The position numbers and the translations under genes were made by a program. This document shows positions 1-11,645 of a stretch of 64,000 nucleotides of DNA, in pieces. The notes under the pieces were generated by a model. That model saw only the letters and a program-made list of their open reading frames with translations, ran no database searches and was not told where the DNA came from. The stretch spans positions 10,873,001 through 10,937,000 of the forward strand of contig CM075777.1 of assembly GCA_037974665.1 (NCBI GenBank), written 5' to 3'. Origin of the DNA: Ehretia macrophylla (Eukaryota; Streptophyta; Magnoliopsida; Boraginales; Ehretiaceae). The first letter of the stretch is position 1. Every line of letters starts with the position of its first letter.

Positions 1-59
1 CCACCTATTTGATAGCCAACTAAAATTTTGACTTTTTTATTAATTATTAACATCCATAG

Positions 60-345
60 TAAAGTCGTAGCCATTTCAGTTGTAAATCGGTCATCCCCTA
101 CGGCTATGGATTGGTATTCGTAGAATTTCGGTGGCCAATTCGTAGCCAATTCGTAGTCAATTATAGCCAAATATCCATAGCCAATCCGTAGCCTTTTGTC
201 GACACATTTCCGTAGCCAATTTGTTGCCAAATATCCATAGCCAATCCATAGCCATTTGTCGTCATATATTGATGGCCAATCCGTTGTCCAATTCCGTAGC
301 CATTTGTCCGTCGAAAAATGGTGGCTAATTTTTTGTCGTTATTCT
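60..345. repeat. CACTA subterminal repeats, left cluster
   Basis: Many degenerate copies of the word CCGTAGCCAAT, often as CCATAGCCAATCC, occur at roughly 15-30 bp spacing. The same word recurs next to the right terminus. In En/Spm elements such repeats bind the transposase. The left cluster suggests that the element's left end lies only a short way outside the window. Confidence 0.6.
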
Positions 346-619
346 GTCACCTAATAATTATTAATTATTCTGAAAATAATATGAAATATAAAAATTAAAA
401 TAAATTTAAACAACAAAACATAAAATTAAATATCCAAAATAATATTTACATAACGCATCTTTTAAATTCCCAAAAATATTAAAATATTGTTCAAAATTAG
501 TTTCTAAAATTGTCCAAAAAAACCAAATTCTAAATGTATCATTGATCATGTTGATCGGGCTAATGTCATGGTTGGGGGATTTTTAGCCAATCAATCTCTT
601 ACTGCAATTGCCTCACGAG

Positions 620-937
620 TTACATGGCTTGGCTCACTTGTCGCTGCTTATCTTGCTGTGCATTTTCTTGGTCATCAAGTTGTTGCCTCAAGGACTTCGT
701 TGCTTCAATGACTCGCTTGTCGACTTGTTCTTGCGAGAGTCTAACTCTAGTATTGATGGTGGGAACAGAGGGTGCTTCCCTACCAATGCGGACTCCTTGC
801 GAGCCAAGTCCATAGACACGCCCTTTGTTCACCCCACCAACAGCTTGGTAGAAGATCTCATCGGGATTAACAGGTGGTGCCGTGGGGTCTTCTTCCGTTG
901 CAAGTTGACGTTGCTAGAGCATTTCCTCATATTGTGA
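620..937 (-). pseudogene. Transposase_24-like (Ptta/En/Spm) fragment, C-terminal part
   Basis: Minus-strand translation contains PPVNPDEIFYQAVGGVNKG followed by RVYGLGSQG, a signature recognised from the plant Ptta/En/Spm Transposase_24 family that accompanies CACTA elements. A Gln/Arg-rich, probably coiled tail of about 45 residues follows (QEQVDKRVIEATKSLRQQL region). A splice-acceptor-like TTTTTTTAG precedes the reading frame near 937. An in-frame TAG lies a few codons in, just before QRQLATEED, so the fragment looks non-functional. The ATG-started open part is 70 codons (620-832). Confidence 0.65.
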
Positions 938-1599
938 CTAAAAAAACAACTTTTATAAATATTTAATATTCTTATACCACTCAATGTCACTCACTAACTC
1001 GACCCCATCTAAAACCAACTCGGGACATGACGAAATATTGGCATTTTAACGTTTGTAATATGACTTAAAACACAAAAATATAACCTGCATAACAATTCAT
1101 ATAGCCACAACAACCAACATACAACCACAAATAAGCCATATTCACAATCCTGGGCCTCCAACATACAACCAAAGGATATGTCATCCATCACAACCACTTC
1201 AACATAATTATAAAGATACAAGCCTCATAATGAAATACATAAGACTAACTACCTATACATTACAAAAGAGACTTATGAAATTCATTACAAGCCTATTAAA
1301 TTAAAAATAACAACTTAAACTTAACATATACATTATATAATGTTAACAAAATTAAACGACAGTAAAAGTAATACACTATATAAATATTTATTATTGTCTC
1401 AACAGCCTTTGGATCACGGTATTGGATACCATCACCTTCCCCTTTATTGTGGGCGACCTTGAAAACACCAGATCTATAGACAAGGGCGTTTGTTGTCTCC
1501 GCCTACATTTTTAACTTCATAAGTGGTAATTACTTAAAAGTTAGAATATTAAAATAGACTAATTTATGCTATTAAATTTAATTAGTTAATTTTAGTTAC

Positions 1600-1850
1600 A
1601 CACCATCCTTCTCTGAACCTCATGAAAGTGGGTGGCACCTGTGTAGTGTACCAATTGATTTTTCTTGGCCACTTTTGATTTTTCTATCCACTTTGGGTCG
1701 CGTCATCTTAGTTGCATTTGCTCCCAATTTTCTAATGTCATCCACTTAGGAGGCTTGTCAAATTTACGAGCTTTAGCCAATTGGTCTTTCATTTTCTCCG
1801 TCGCCTTATAATGGAAGTAATGCTTGATGCGTGTCTTGTCACATGGGTGT
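1600..1850 (-). pseudogene. Transposase_24-like fragment, upstream part, with stop codon
   Basis: The minus-strand frame reads KHYFHYKATEKMKDQLAKAR, then a KPPKWMTLENWEQMQLR segment, an in-frame TGA, and PKWIEKSKVAKKNQLVHYTG. The Trp/Lys-rich layout with a closing HYTGATHFHE resembles the central part of plant En/Spm Transposase_24 proteins. The TGA shows that it no longer encodes a whole product. It is probably the upstream exon of the same gene as the fragment at 620-937. Confidence 0.5.
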
Positions 1851-2216
1851 CACTTATAATCTTTATGCAACGACAAAAAAAGGTAAATGCGAACATGTGT
1901 TAATTGGACATGCACGTATAAATGTACAAGTGTATAATATAATAGATATTGATTGCATTAATGTTTATAAAAACCTCAAAATAGCAAAACCATCAGCCTT
2001 TGACATCTTTCAGAATTTCTCCATAAGTAATCCAGGGTTTTGTGAATCTGCCTGCGAATAGTGACTTAAAATCTTTTATTACCGAAGCAGGTACAAATCT
2101 GTTTACAAGTATATCAATTATATAAGTTAATGTCACTTGAATTAGCTTATTATAATTTCAAGAACTAATAAAAAACAATTAAAGTAATTGCTCTATAATT
2201 TTATTGAATTGTAATT

Positions 2217-2495
2217 TCACTCGTTATTATACAATCGAATGTGAGTACGCCTATCCTCCAACCATGTGGTGTACTGATCGAGTGACTCGAATCCCATCGC
2301 CTGCCAGTTTGTTGTGTTAGCTACATATGATGATGATTCTGGTTGTTCCATTTCTTGCTGGACGCTGGTCGTAGGCGTGGCATTAATACGACGATCCTCA
2401 TTAGTCACTCGGATGCTAGACAATGGGGGTAGATAGTTCGATGGAATGAACTGATGTCCCTGGAATGCTAGAGGACTCACTATCACCTTCACCAT
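2217..2495 (-). CDS. Short ORF inside the CACTA element, unrecognised
   Basis: A 92-codon minus-strand frame between the DUF4216-like relic and the Transposase_24 relic. It is hydrophilic, with a Glu/Ser-rich centre (QQEMEQPESSS) and a C-terminal part rich in Trp and Tyr (FESLDQYTTWLEDRR). I do not recognise the family. Position and strand suggest another exon of the element's own gene set, possibly the variable C-terminus that follows a CACTA ORF. Chance cannot be excluded. Confidence 0.3.
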   Translation of the reverse strand: MVKVIVSPLAFQGHQFIPSNYLPPLSSIRVTNEDRRINATPTTSVQQEMEQPESSSYVANTTNWQAMGFESLDQYTTWLEDRRTHIRLYNNE

Positions 2496-2730
2496 GTGCT
2501 GCAGAGGACAAAGATGATTGCGATCTACCAGCTCTAACCATGATTGCTACAAAAAAAATAATAATAAGATAAACACATATGTGCAATATATTCTATAAAT
2601 TAAGAGATACTATAACCACTTTTCATTATATTTTTCGAGGATATATCGTACAATTCACATACAGTTGACATACAAAATATTAAATTTATAGGTACAAATT
2701 CTCAATCAGATAATTCATTGTCTTCGGATT

Positions 2731-3360
2731 CTAAGTCATGCATTCACCTGATTCAAGACAACGCAATACGACATCATCATGATCATATGATTGTACCAAT
2801 GTCACGTCCATCTCATCGGACTGAAAAACTGATTGTTCGTTTTTATCATTATCATCATTGTTCCTACACACATCAAATTGGTTCCTTGATCTAATCTTGC
2901 ATACAACCGACCAAGCTGCTCGTTCTCTCTTAGCACTAGGATACCTGACGTAGTATGCTTGATATGCATGCTTAGCTAAGACAAAAGGGTCATACTTTAG
3001 GTATTTTTTCTTCACATTTATATCAATCAACCGATATTTCGGATGAACCTTTAATCCCTTATCATTGTGAGAATCATACCGCTCACACTTGAAAATGACA
3101 ACTCTTGTGCGCTTCAAAGTTCCATTATGGTATTCTAACTCAATAATATCAGTCAACATACCATAATAATCACTCTCTTCATTATCAGACGTTGTCCCTT
3201 TCACAGTGACTCCACTATTCATTGTTGCATTTGATGATCCATACTCCAAAGTGTGGAATCTGTATCCATTCACCAAGTACTTTGGCCATGTATTGACCAC
3301 CTTACTTGGACCCATTGAAAGATATTTCACGCAATCATCCAAAATATTATTGTTGGCAAG
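2731..3360 (-). pseudogene. DUF4216-like protein of a CACTA transposon
   Basis: The minus-strand frame contains GPSKVVNTWPKYLVNGYRFH, NSGVTVKG, YYGMLTDIIELEY, VVIFKCERYD, a YRLIDINV segment and DPFVLAKHAYQAYYV. This order (NGYRFHT, NSGV, YYG-DIIEL, VFKC-WYD, DPF-LA-QA-QV-YV) is the layout of DUF4216, found just after the TNP2 transposase in plant CACTA elements. A polypyrimidine tract and CAG acceptor at 3361-3373 (minus strand) suggest that the true exon begins at 3360 rather than at an ATG. It keeps about 209 codons and ends in an acidic tail. The transposase that normally precedes it is absent, so it is probably stranded and non-functional. Confidence 0.7.
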
Positions 3361-3689
3361 CTGAAAGGGGTAAATTAGGGACAATAATAAACGTCAAGGT
3401 CGGAATGAGTTGAATATATAACTAGGGATGTTAATGAAGTTTAGACACAATGTGAGAATTTTTGGACCCTTAGATTGAACGTTATTAACATTAACGCAAT
3501 GTTAAGTAAGAACATGATAAGTTTGATTTAAACGATTATTGATTTCCTATCAGATTTCTCTATAAAAGTACACATGCTAATAAAATATGGACCAAGTTTA
3601 TTTTTATTTAGAAAACTTACAATTCAAGTAAAGTTTACTACGTTATAGGTGTAATCACAATTACATAATTCAAATTAAAATCGATAAAC

Positions 3690-4290
3690 CTCATTTTTGT
3701 GTAAAAGTCCATAGCCCATTCATGGTTATTTGCTACGGATGGGCTACGAATAGAAAAAAGTCCATAGCCCATCCGTGGCTAGGGGCTACGGATGGGACAC
3801 GAATTTTATTATTTTATTATTTTTTATTTAATTAAAATATTTGTAGCTATGTCGTTGCAACTTTGTCACGGCTAGGCTACGACCTTTTAGTTTTTTTAAT
3901 ACCTTTTCTAAATAATACATAGTCCGTAGTCAATCTGTGGCTATTTGGCCACCGTATGAGTACGGGCTTTGTTATGATTTTTTTTCCCAACTAATTAAAT
4001 AGTCCGTAGCTATTTTGTAGCAAATTTGCCACAACTATACTACAGCTTTTTATTTTTAATTTTTTTTTGAAGAACACATATTTTTCTTTTGCTAATCCGT
4101 GGCTATTTTGCCACCGTATGACTACGAAATATTATTTTTTATTTTTTTATAATTAAAATTATGTTCCGTAGCCAATCCGTGACCAATTTTTGTCGACATT
4201 CCAACAGGGCCTAAGTTGGCTACGGAAAGGTTACAAAATTAGTTGTCCGTAGTAATTCCGTAGCTTGGTAGTAGCCAATGGGCTACAAAA
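3690..4290. repeat. CACTA subterminal repeats, right cluster
   Basis: Repeated, alternately oriented copies of GTCCGTAGC, CCATCCGTGGCTA and GGCTACGGATGGG separated by T-rich spacers, running almost to the right terminus at 4325. Several adjacent opposite-oriented copies could form short hairpins (around 3707-3800). Confidence 0.6.
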
Positions 4291-4325
4291 AAAATTCATC
4301 ACCTGAGTGTTGTTTTCTTGTAGTG

Positions 4326-4956
4326 AAATCCGGATCATGCACATAAATAAGCGACACACAATATTTAACGTGGTTCGCCAAACTTTGGCTACGTCCACGG
4401 AGTAATTTCACTATTACTCAATATTCATGACTTTTTACACGGATAAAGTCTAAATCTTTCTCACATGGCTTTATGTTCAGAAAAGCCCTAAAATCCTCAA
4501 TACATGAACATTCTATCACTCATTCCCCGGAGTACATTGAATATTCCATCACCTTCTTTATAGAATGACCTCATAACTCTTACCAGACTGTGGTTGGACC
4601 AAACCTACTCATTTGATCCCAGATAGATTAATCAACTATACTGATTCCTGGGTCTACCTATCCCCGTATATGAATTACTACCCTAATTCATATACTATAT
4701 TTTGAATTTCTTTCACTAATTCAAAAAACCCATTAGGCCTGCCATACCTAATTGATCTATATTTCTGAGATGATTTTCTTCTTCCCCCAACCCCTCAATT
4801 TATAATGCTGAGGAAGGGTTAGAGTTGGTTACACAAGCACCGAAATCAAAATGTTTCGGTACCCCTTTACTGTTTTTCAACAAATGAGGCACCATCTCAT
4901 TTTTTCAACAAAAGTGGTGTTGTCTCTTTTTGACCAAAAGGGGATGAACCCCATCA
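4326..4956 (-). repeat. Array LTR copy a (start cut by CACTA)
   Basis: Matches the other array LTRs from the ATAAATAAGCGACACAC block through the CTATTTTGAATTTCTCTCAC block to the CCCCATCA end. Its first roughly 25 bp are displaced by the CACTA insertion. Confidence 0.8.
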
Positions 4957-7900
4957 ATCTCCACCTTCAGACCCTTTTGGGGACGAACAACTGCTTCATA
5001 AGCTTATCCCGGCTCGCTTAATTAGTAATTCAATTAGTTCTCCCATATCAGAACTTGAATACATAATTGATACTGTCTTCGTCTTGAAGATCTGTGACAC
5101 CCAGACCCGATTATATAGTATATTTATTTAATTGTATATGTCTAAGTGTTTATTTTAAGTGTTTGCAAAAATCATATGCTTACTTTCGTTAATTTCATTT
5201 AATTGTTAATATTAATTTTCATATTTCTTGAAAACGTGCAATTTGGATTTAATTAATATATATAAAATGATTATCTTATTATATTATTATTTGTATTATT
5301 TGAAATTACTTTCTTGCATTTAATTGCTTATTTTTCAACTAATTGAATTTGAGCTTCGAGCCTGGAGTGAATTTTTAACTTTTTTATTTTTTTAATTTTA
5401 CATTTTTTCTCATTACTTATCATATTTGAAGTATTTTTCCATCAAAATTACAGGCATAGTATATCGGGAATGAGAAATATAAAAAGATTAGTCACTCGCA
5501 TGAATAGTAGAGCCTGTAAGTGTTTTTTGGGCCAATTGAAGTCTAGCATTGTTTTTTGGGCCAACCAAGCAATTAAACTCATTTTTCTAAAGCCCAATTA
5601 AGCCCAACTAAAAGCCCAAGGCCCACATTAACTCTTATAACACCTTATATTAAAAAAAAGGACCAAAATGGCAAAAAATAGTGGGGGTGGACGGCCAAAG
5701 GGGAAAGGAAAAGGGGAAGAAATAAAATTCTAGAGCTTGTGCATTTGATCAATTCCAAGCTAATTTGAGGAGCTCCAAGGCCATTCCTAGCAATTTCAAA
5801 GCAAATCCTACTTGTAATTGGTGAGAGATCATTTATTTTGTGCATTTAAAGTTGATAACTTTGCTATATATAAATTGTTGTAGTGGAAATGTGTGATATA
5901 AGGCTTGTTCTTACTTGCAATGATGTTCTCCTAGCTTGTAGAGTAGACTTTTAACGTATTTGCACATTGAGAATTAGAGCTTGTATGTTGGCTTGTTGGA
6001 GAAGATGATGAATAGTGAAATTGTTATAAAGTGTATAGTTTGAAGCTTATATGCTTGTTTCAATGCTCAAGTGAAGTGTCATAAGTGTTTATATAGCTAG
6101 AATAATGCCTAAAATAGTTAGTGTATGATTAGAACTTAGTGTGTGTGTGTGCGTGTGCATGTAAAGGCCATGTGTGTATGTGTGTGTGTTATGCTTGTTT
6201 TTGTGTTAAATGAATCATAGTAAATGTTAAGTATTTCCTAGAATGTAATTGAGTTAATTGATGGTTATGAAATGTTTAATGTACAATTAAAGTAATTTTG
6301 ATTGAAATTGGAATTACTAGTTATTGGAATAGTTGAAAGCTAGCTCAAAGCATGCTAATTTATGTTAGGAATTGCTTCAAGTATAGTTAAGTGTTGTTGC
6401 CAATGGTATTCCAAGTGTGTTCTATTGATTGCTAAGTGCTTAGCTTGAGTTATTTGAGTTAATGATGTCTAAAGGATGTGTAAAGTGTTATTTAAGTAGT
6501 TGAGTGGTAATCGGATTGTCTAATTGCTAAAGAGATATGAATGCTACTTGTGTGTGATTAATCGAAGAAGTAGAGAATGGTTATATTGCATGATCACTTA
6601 GCTAGGAATTGAATGCGAACGAGTGAAGTAAAGAATAGTCATAAAGCTTGATCACTAGAACTATGTATTGAATTGGAATGTGTATATTGCTTATACGAAG
6701 TGCTATTGAATAGTTTACTAAAAATCATTTATGTACTTGGTTATTGAGCAATAAATCAGAATTGAATATGCTTTATGGTTTATCGTGATTGTTAATGTTT
6801 ATGTTTGAGGACAACCTCTTTTGTTGTGCTCATTGTGTGCTTATCGATTTACGTGCTAAATGATATATTGTGTTATTGCACAACCTTATTGTTCATGACA
6901 AATGTGATGAGCCTCTCTGGGCGGCATCGGGCTTGTTAGGGTTGGTCGCTCGAGCTCCGCGCCCTATTCCCTTACCCACTTAGTCTGGAAAATGCCATGG
7001 GTTGTTGGGTCGTAGGTATTAGGTATATTCGGAGTACCCATTGGTGTAAAGGGATGCCGACATATTGTTATCAGATCATGTTTGTGATTGAGATCGAGAT
7101 CGTGATCGGTAGTGAGATAGAGTGATAAGGGTTATCATATCGTATCCTTTTAAATGTGTGATCTAGTTATTGTCTTAATTGATTGTTTTACATTATTATT
7201 GATGTATGGCTTATCTATTTGCATTGCACGAAAATATTTTCGAAAGATCCCTAGATTAATTCTCTCTTCCCTCATTGAGTATACTATTTTGTTCACCTGT
7301 TTTATCTAACATATTTCAGGTTGCTGAGTTTGTGCCTCGAGTTGTAAAGGAATGAGAAGTTGAAGCATTGTCTTACCTGCTTGAATGATTACTTGTGTTA
7401 TGTGATTGGACGTGTTGTAAAGTATAATCATATTTGATCTTATGAGTTTGCATTTATTTTGAAGCCTAGCTAGCCTTGTAGGTAATTCATGTTTGTAAAG
7501 GCTTGTAATTAAAGTTGGATAACTAATAAGTGGCATGTAATAAGTTAATTTAATTGCTTTAGTTAGTAGATGTTAGTTTAGAATGCTTGAGTATCATTTG
7601 TCATACCAAAAGAAGTTACAACTATTTTATGAACTGGAAACCTATTTGAGGTCTTGGGATATTGTATATTGCTGTTGTTGTGGAACTCTTTTGTTTGCAA
7701 GTTTTGGTTTGGCCTAGGTACAGGAAAAATTCCGTTCGTTTTCTCTCATTTTCGTGCCTTGGGATTGGGATGATTTGCTATAATTTGGTCCTGTTTCCGT
7801 GAGGAGGGAACAGGGCGTTACAAGATCTATGGTCTATTTCCTTTGATCCGAAAAGCTTGCTCCTCCTGCTTGAACATCTTCCGCATTTTCTGCATCCTCC

Positions 7901-9074
7901 TCAACTTGGCCACCACTTCTTGATGCATTATCAACCATTATATAGATTTATCTCCCTCCAAATTCTAATTTTCTTTCATGGGTCATACTTTTCATCATAA
8001 TTCGATAATCCCCAAAGAATTTAGCAAAACAGACTACAAATTTGAATTCAAGATGTCAAAAAACTTTAGGGGACACCTGGTCAATAGTCAATAGTACCAT
8101 ACGTATGAATAGTATTATACGTATGAATAGTACCCTGATGAAAAGTGTCATATGAATAGTAACTTTGATCAATAGTACCGTATGTGTGAACATTAATACT
8201 ATTCAAATATACCAAGCTCACAAAACTCTTCCTACCCGCGTCACACTAGATTAACACCTCTACTTCATCCAATCAGTCTGTAAGTACACCAACTCTTCTA
8301 TGCACCGCGAAACACCTAATCACCACCTTAGATCTGAATTTTAAAATGGATGGCTCACATTCAACGACTAATATCACATGATCTAATCGTCCGATATCCA
8401 AACGGCCAACGCCGTTAGACTTCTCATAAGGCGACGAACCCGTTGTTGGTCTTCAAACTCTAATCAAGTCAACGGTTAATGTAGACCGGAACTACAACAA
8501 CCGTGACTTCGTTCTTAGATCTAGGCCAATTCTGACATCCTCTGGTAGCGCGACAAGTATGGTTGGACTTTTCTCATGACAAGGATTCTAATGATCTACT
8601 CTAATCTAAATTTGAAGCATTGAAAGCAACCAAATTGAGAAATCACATCTTGACTTTATTTTTTTCTTTGGCAACGATCCAACCAACAATGACCGACCTG
8701 ATTGGCATGAATTTGTTCATCTCATCACAATGAGTCCATCACTGCTCTTTGTGTGTTGTTTCGTGCTCAAATGAAGAAGGTATGACATCATCTTCATTCT
8801 TTGTTTCTGAGGCACTATTCCACGAAGAGTAACTCCGGTTACTATTCCGGTCAATAGTATTTTTCAGCACTTCTGCAACTGTTCTAGCTTCTCTATTTGA
8901 TACGACATTTTTTTTTCGGGAAAATTAACAAGAATAACTACAAACGACATATTGTAACAGATTGTTCTTACTTTGTTGATTCACCTTTCTAGATAAAGGG
9001 ATCATAATCTCTGCCACAAATCCATTTCCCGTCAACACGCTTATTTAAGTGTGGTGCCCGGCTCTGATATCACT
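4957..9074 (-). repeat. Array internal segment a, split by a solo LTR
   Basis: Begins with the polypyrimidine (minus-strand purine) tract after the LTR and ends with the primer site GGCTCTGATATCACT just before 9075. Without the inserted solo LTR and its duplicated target it is about 1.38 kb. It contains a degenerate run of GAATAGTA-type words at 8080-8215. Confidence 0.8.
5093..7822 (+). mobile_element. Solo LTR, long Ty3/gypsy-type (2730 bp), inserted in array unit a
   Basis: Starts TGTGACACCCAGACC and ends GGCGTTACA, with inverted TG/CA ends. It is flanked by a perfect 5-bp duplication, AGATC (5088-5092 and 7823-7827), interrupting a GAAGATCTATGGTCT word that is intact in sister units. No second LTR or internal region is present, so this is a solo LTR left by LTR-LTR recombination. 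Its 3' half shares two sequence blocks with the other long LTRs here (GGCATCGGGCTTG near 6923, and CTCATTGAGT...TTTCAGG at 7270-7320). It contains a GT-rich stretch at 6140-6190. No coding capacity seen. Confidence 0.88.
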
Positions 9075-9685
9075 TGTTGAGAATTTTAGAATAAATCCCC
9101 AAATCCTAATTGTGCACATAAATAAGTGACATACCTGTTTAACGTGGTTCACCAATCTTTGGCTACGTTCACAGAGTAATTTTACTATTACTCAATATTC
9201 ATGACTTTTTGTACGAAAAAAGTTTAAACCCTAATCACAAGGCTTTATGTACGAGAAAGCCCCAAAACCCTCAATACATGAATATTCCTTCTCTCACTCC
9301 CTAGAGTACACTGAATATTCTCTCACCCTTTTTATAGAGTGACCTTACAACTTTTACCTAGCTGTGGTTGGATCGAACCTACTCGTTTGATCCCAGATAG
9401 ATTAATAAAGTATACTGATTCCCGAGTCTACCTATCCTCGTATATGACTTACTACCCTAATTCATATACTATATTTTGAATTTCTCTCACTAATTCAAAA
9501 AACCAATTAGGCCTGCCATACCTCAATTTATAATGTTGATGAGGGGTTGGAGTTGGCTGCATAAGCACCAAAAACAAAATGTTTTCAGTGCCCCTTTTCT
9601 ATTTTTCAACAAATGAGGCACCACCTCTTTTTTGCAACAAAAGAGGCGTTGCCTTGTTTTGACCAAAAAAGGATGAACCCCATCA
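9075..9685 (-). repeat. Array LTR copy b (611 bp, uninterrupted)
   Basis: The cleanest reference LTR of the array: begins TGTTGAGAATTTTAG after the primer site and ends CCCCATCA before the pyrimidine tract. Confidence 0.82.
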
Positions 9686-10992
9686 ATCTTCCCTTTTAAA
9701 CCCTTTTGGGGATGAACAACTACTTAATTAGTAACTCAATTGGCTCTCCCATATTAGAACTTGAATACATAATTGATACTGTCTTTGTCTTGAAGATCTA
9801 TGGTCTGTCTCTTTTGATCTGAATAGCTTGCTCCCCCTGCTCGAACATCTTCTGCATGTTTTGGTTCCTCCTCAGCCTAGCCACCGCCGCTTGATGCATC
9901 ATCAACCATCATTTAGATTTATCTCCCTCCAAGTTCTAATTTTCTTTCAGGGGTCTTACTTTTTCAACATAATTTGATAATACATAAAGAATTAAGCAAA
10001 ACGGATTGCAAATTTAGATTCAGGGCGTCAAAAAACCTTTGGAGACACTTGGTCAATAGTGAATAGTACATTGATAAATAGTGTTATATGAATAGTAACT
10101 TTGGTCAATAGTACCATATTTGTGAACAGTAATACTATTTAAATATACCGAGCTCACAGAACTCTTCTTGTATGCATCACACTAGATTATCACCTCTACT
10201 TCATCCAATCAGACTGCAAGTGCACCAACTCTTCTATGCACCGCGAAGCAGCTAATCACTATCTTAGATCTAAATTTTAAAATGGATGGCTCACATTCAA
10301 TGACTTATAGCTCATGATATAACCATTCGATTTCTAAATGGCCAATGTCGTTAGAATCTTCGTCGGGCAGCGAACCTACTATTAGTCTTGAACCTCCGCG
10401 TTGACCGAAGCTACAATAACCATGGCTTCTTTCTCAAGTCTCAACTAATTTTGACATCCTCTGGTAGCATGACAAGTATGGTTGGACTCATCTCATGACA
10501 AGGATTCTAATGATCTACTGCAATATGGATTTAGAGCACTGAAAGTAGCCAAATTGAGAAATCATATCTCAACTTTATTTCTTTTTTCAGCGACGATCCG
10601 GCCAACGGTGACTGACGAGGTTGGCATCAATTTATTCCTCTCATCACAACGAGTCCATCGGTACCTTTTGTGTGTTGTTTCGTGCTCAAATGAAGAAGGT
10701 ATAACATCATCTTCATTCTTTGTTTCTGAACCACTATTTTATGAATAGTTATTCCGGTTACTACTACGGTCAATAGTATTTTTCAACACCTCCGCAACTG
10801 TTCTAGTTTATCTGTTTGATACTATATTTGTTTTTTGGAAAATTAACAAGAATAACAACAAACGACATATTACAACAGATTCTTCTTACTTTGTTGATTC
10901 ACCTTTCTTAATAATGGGATCACAATCTCTGCCACAAATCTATTTCCCGTCAACTAGCCTATTTATGTGCGATACTTGGCTCTGATATCACT
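9686..10992 (-). repeat. Array internal segment b (1307 bp, uninterrupted)
   Basis: Non-coding on both strands apart from short frames. It runs from the pyrimidine tract to GGCTCTGATATCACT, the minus-strand primer-binding site adjoining the next LTR. GAATAGTA-type words cluster at 10055-10140. Confidence 0.8.
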
Positions 10993-11645
10993 TGTTGAGA
11001 ATTTTAGAATAAATCGCCAAACCAGGATCTTGCACATAAATAAGCGACACATCATGTTTAACGTGGTTCACCAAACTTTGGCTACGTCCACAGAGTAATT
11101 TTACTATTACTCAATATTCATGACTTTTTGTACGTAAAAAGTCTAAACTTTCCTCATATGGCTTTATGTACGAGAAAGCCTCGAAACACTTAATACATGA
11201 ATATTCTCTCACTCATTCCCTAGAAGACCTTGAAATTTCCTTCACCCTCTTTATAGAGTGACCTCACAGCTCTCACCTGGTTGTGGTTGGATTGAACCTA
11301 CTCATTCGATCCTAGATAGATTAATCAGCTATACTGATTCCTAGGTCTACATATCCTCGTATATGAATTACGACCCTAATTTATATACTATATTTTGAAT
11401 TTCTCTCACTAATTCAAAAAACCAATTAGGCCTGCCACACCTAATTGATCTCTATTTCTGAGATGATTCTTTTTTCCCCTCAACCCCTCAATTTATATCG
11501 CTGAGGAAGGGTTGGAGTTGGCTGCACAAGCACCAAAAACAAAATGCTTTCAGTGCCCTTTTTCTGTTTTTCAACAAATGAGGTACCACCTCATTTTTTC
11601 AACAAAAGAGGCGTTCTTTCTTTTTGACCAAAAGGGGATGAACCC

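Larger units (their letters stand above)
1..4325 (-). mobile_element. CACTA (En/Spm) DNA transposon, right-hand part, probably non-autonomous
   Basis: The right end, read on the minus strand, is CACTACAAGAAAACAACACT, the classic CACTA terminus, finishing at 4325. Both flanks of the visible part (about 60-345 and 3690-4290) are dense in copies of CCGTAGCC and its complement GGCTACGG, as expected of subterminal repeats. Coding relics on the minus strand resemble DUF4216 (2731-3360) and Transposase_24 (620-937 and 1600-1850). I see no TNP2-type transposase (Transposase_21) between the DUF4216 relic and the right terminus, so this copy is probably internally deleted. The left terminus is outside the window. 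The element interrupts an LTR of the array that starts at 4326, so it is younger than that array. Confidence 0.85.

Noticed and set aside
10482..10748. Plus-strand frames (MDSSHDKDSNDLL type) repeated in array units, also 17768-18232 and 23922-24188
   Set aside because: They run antisense to the element's primer site and purine tract, vary in length between units and show no domain; likely chance frames kept by repeat similarity.
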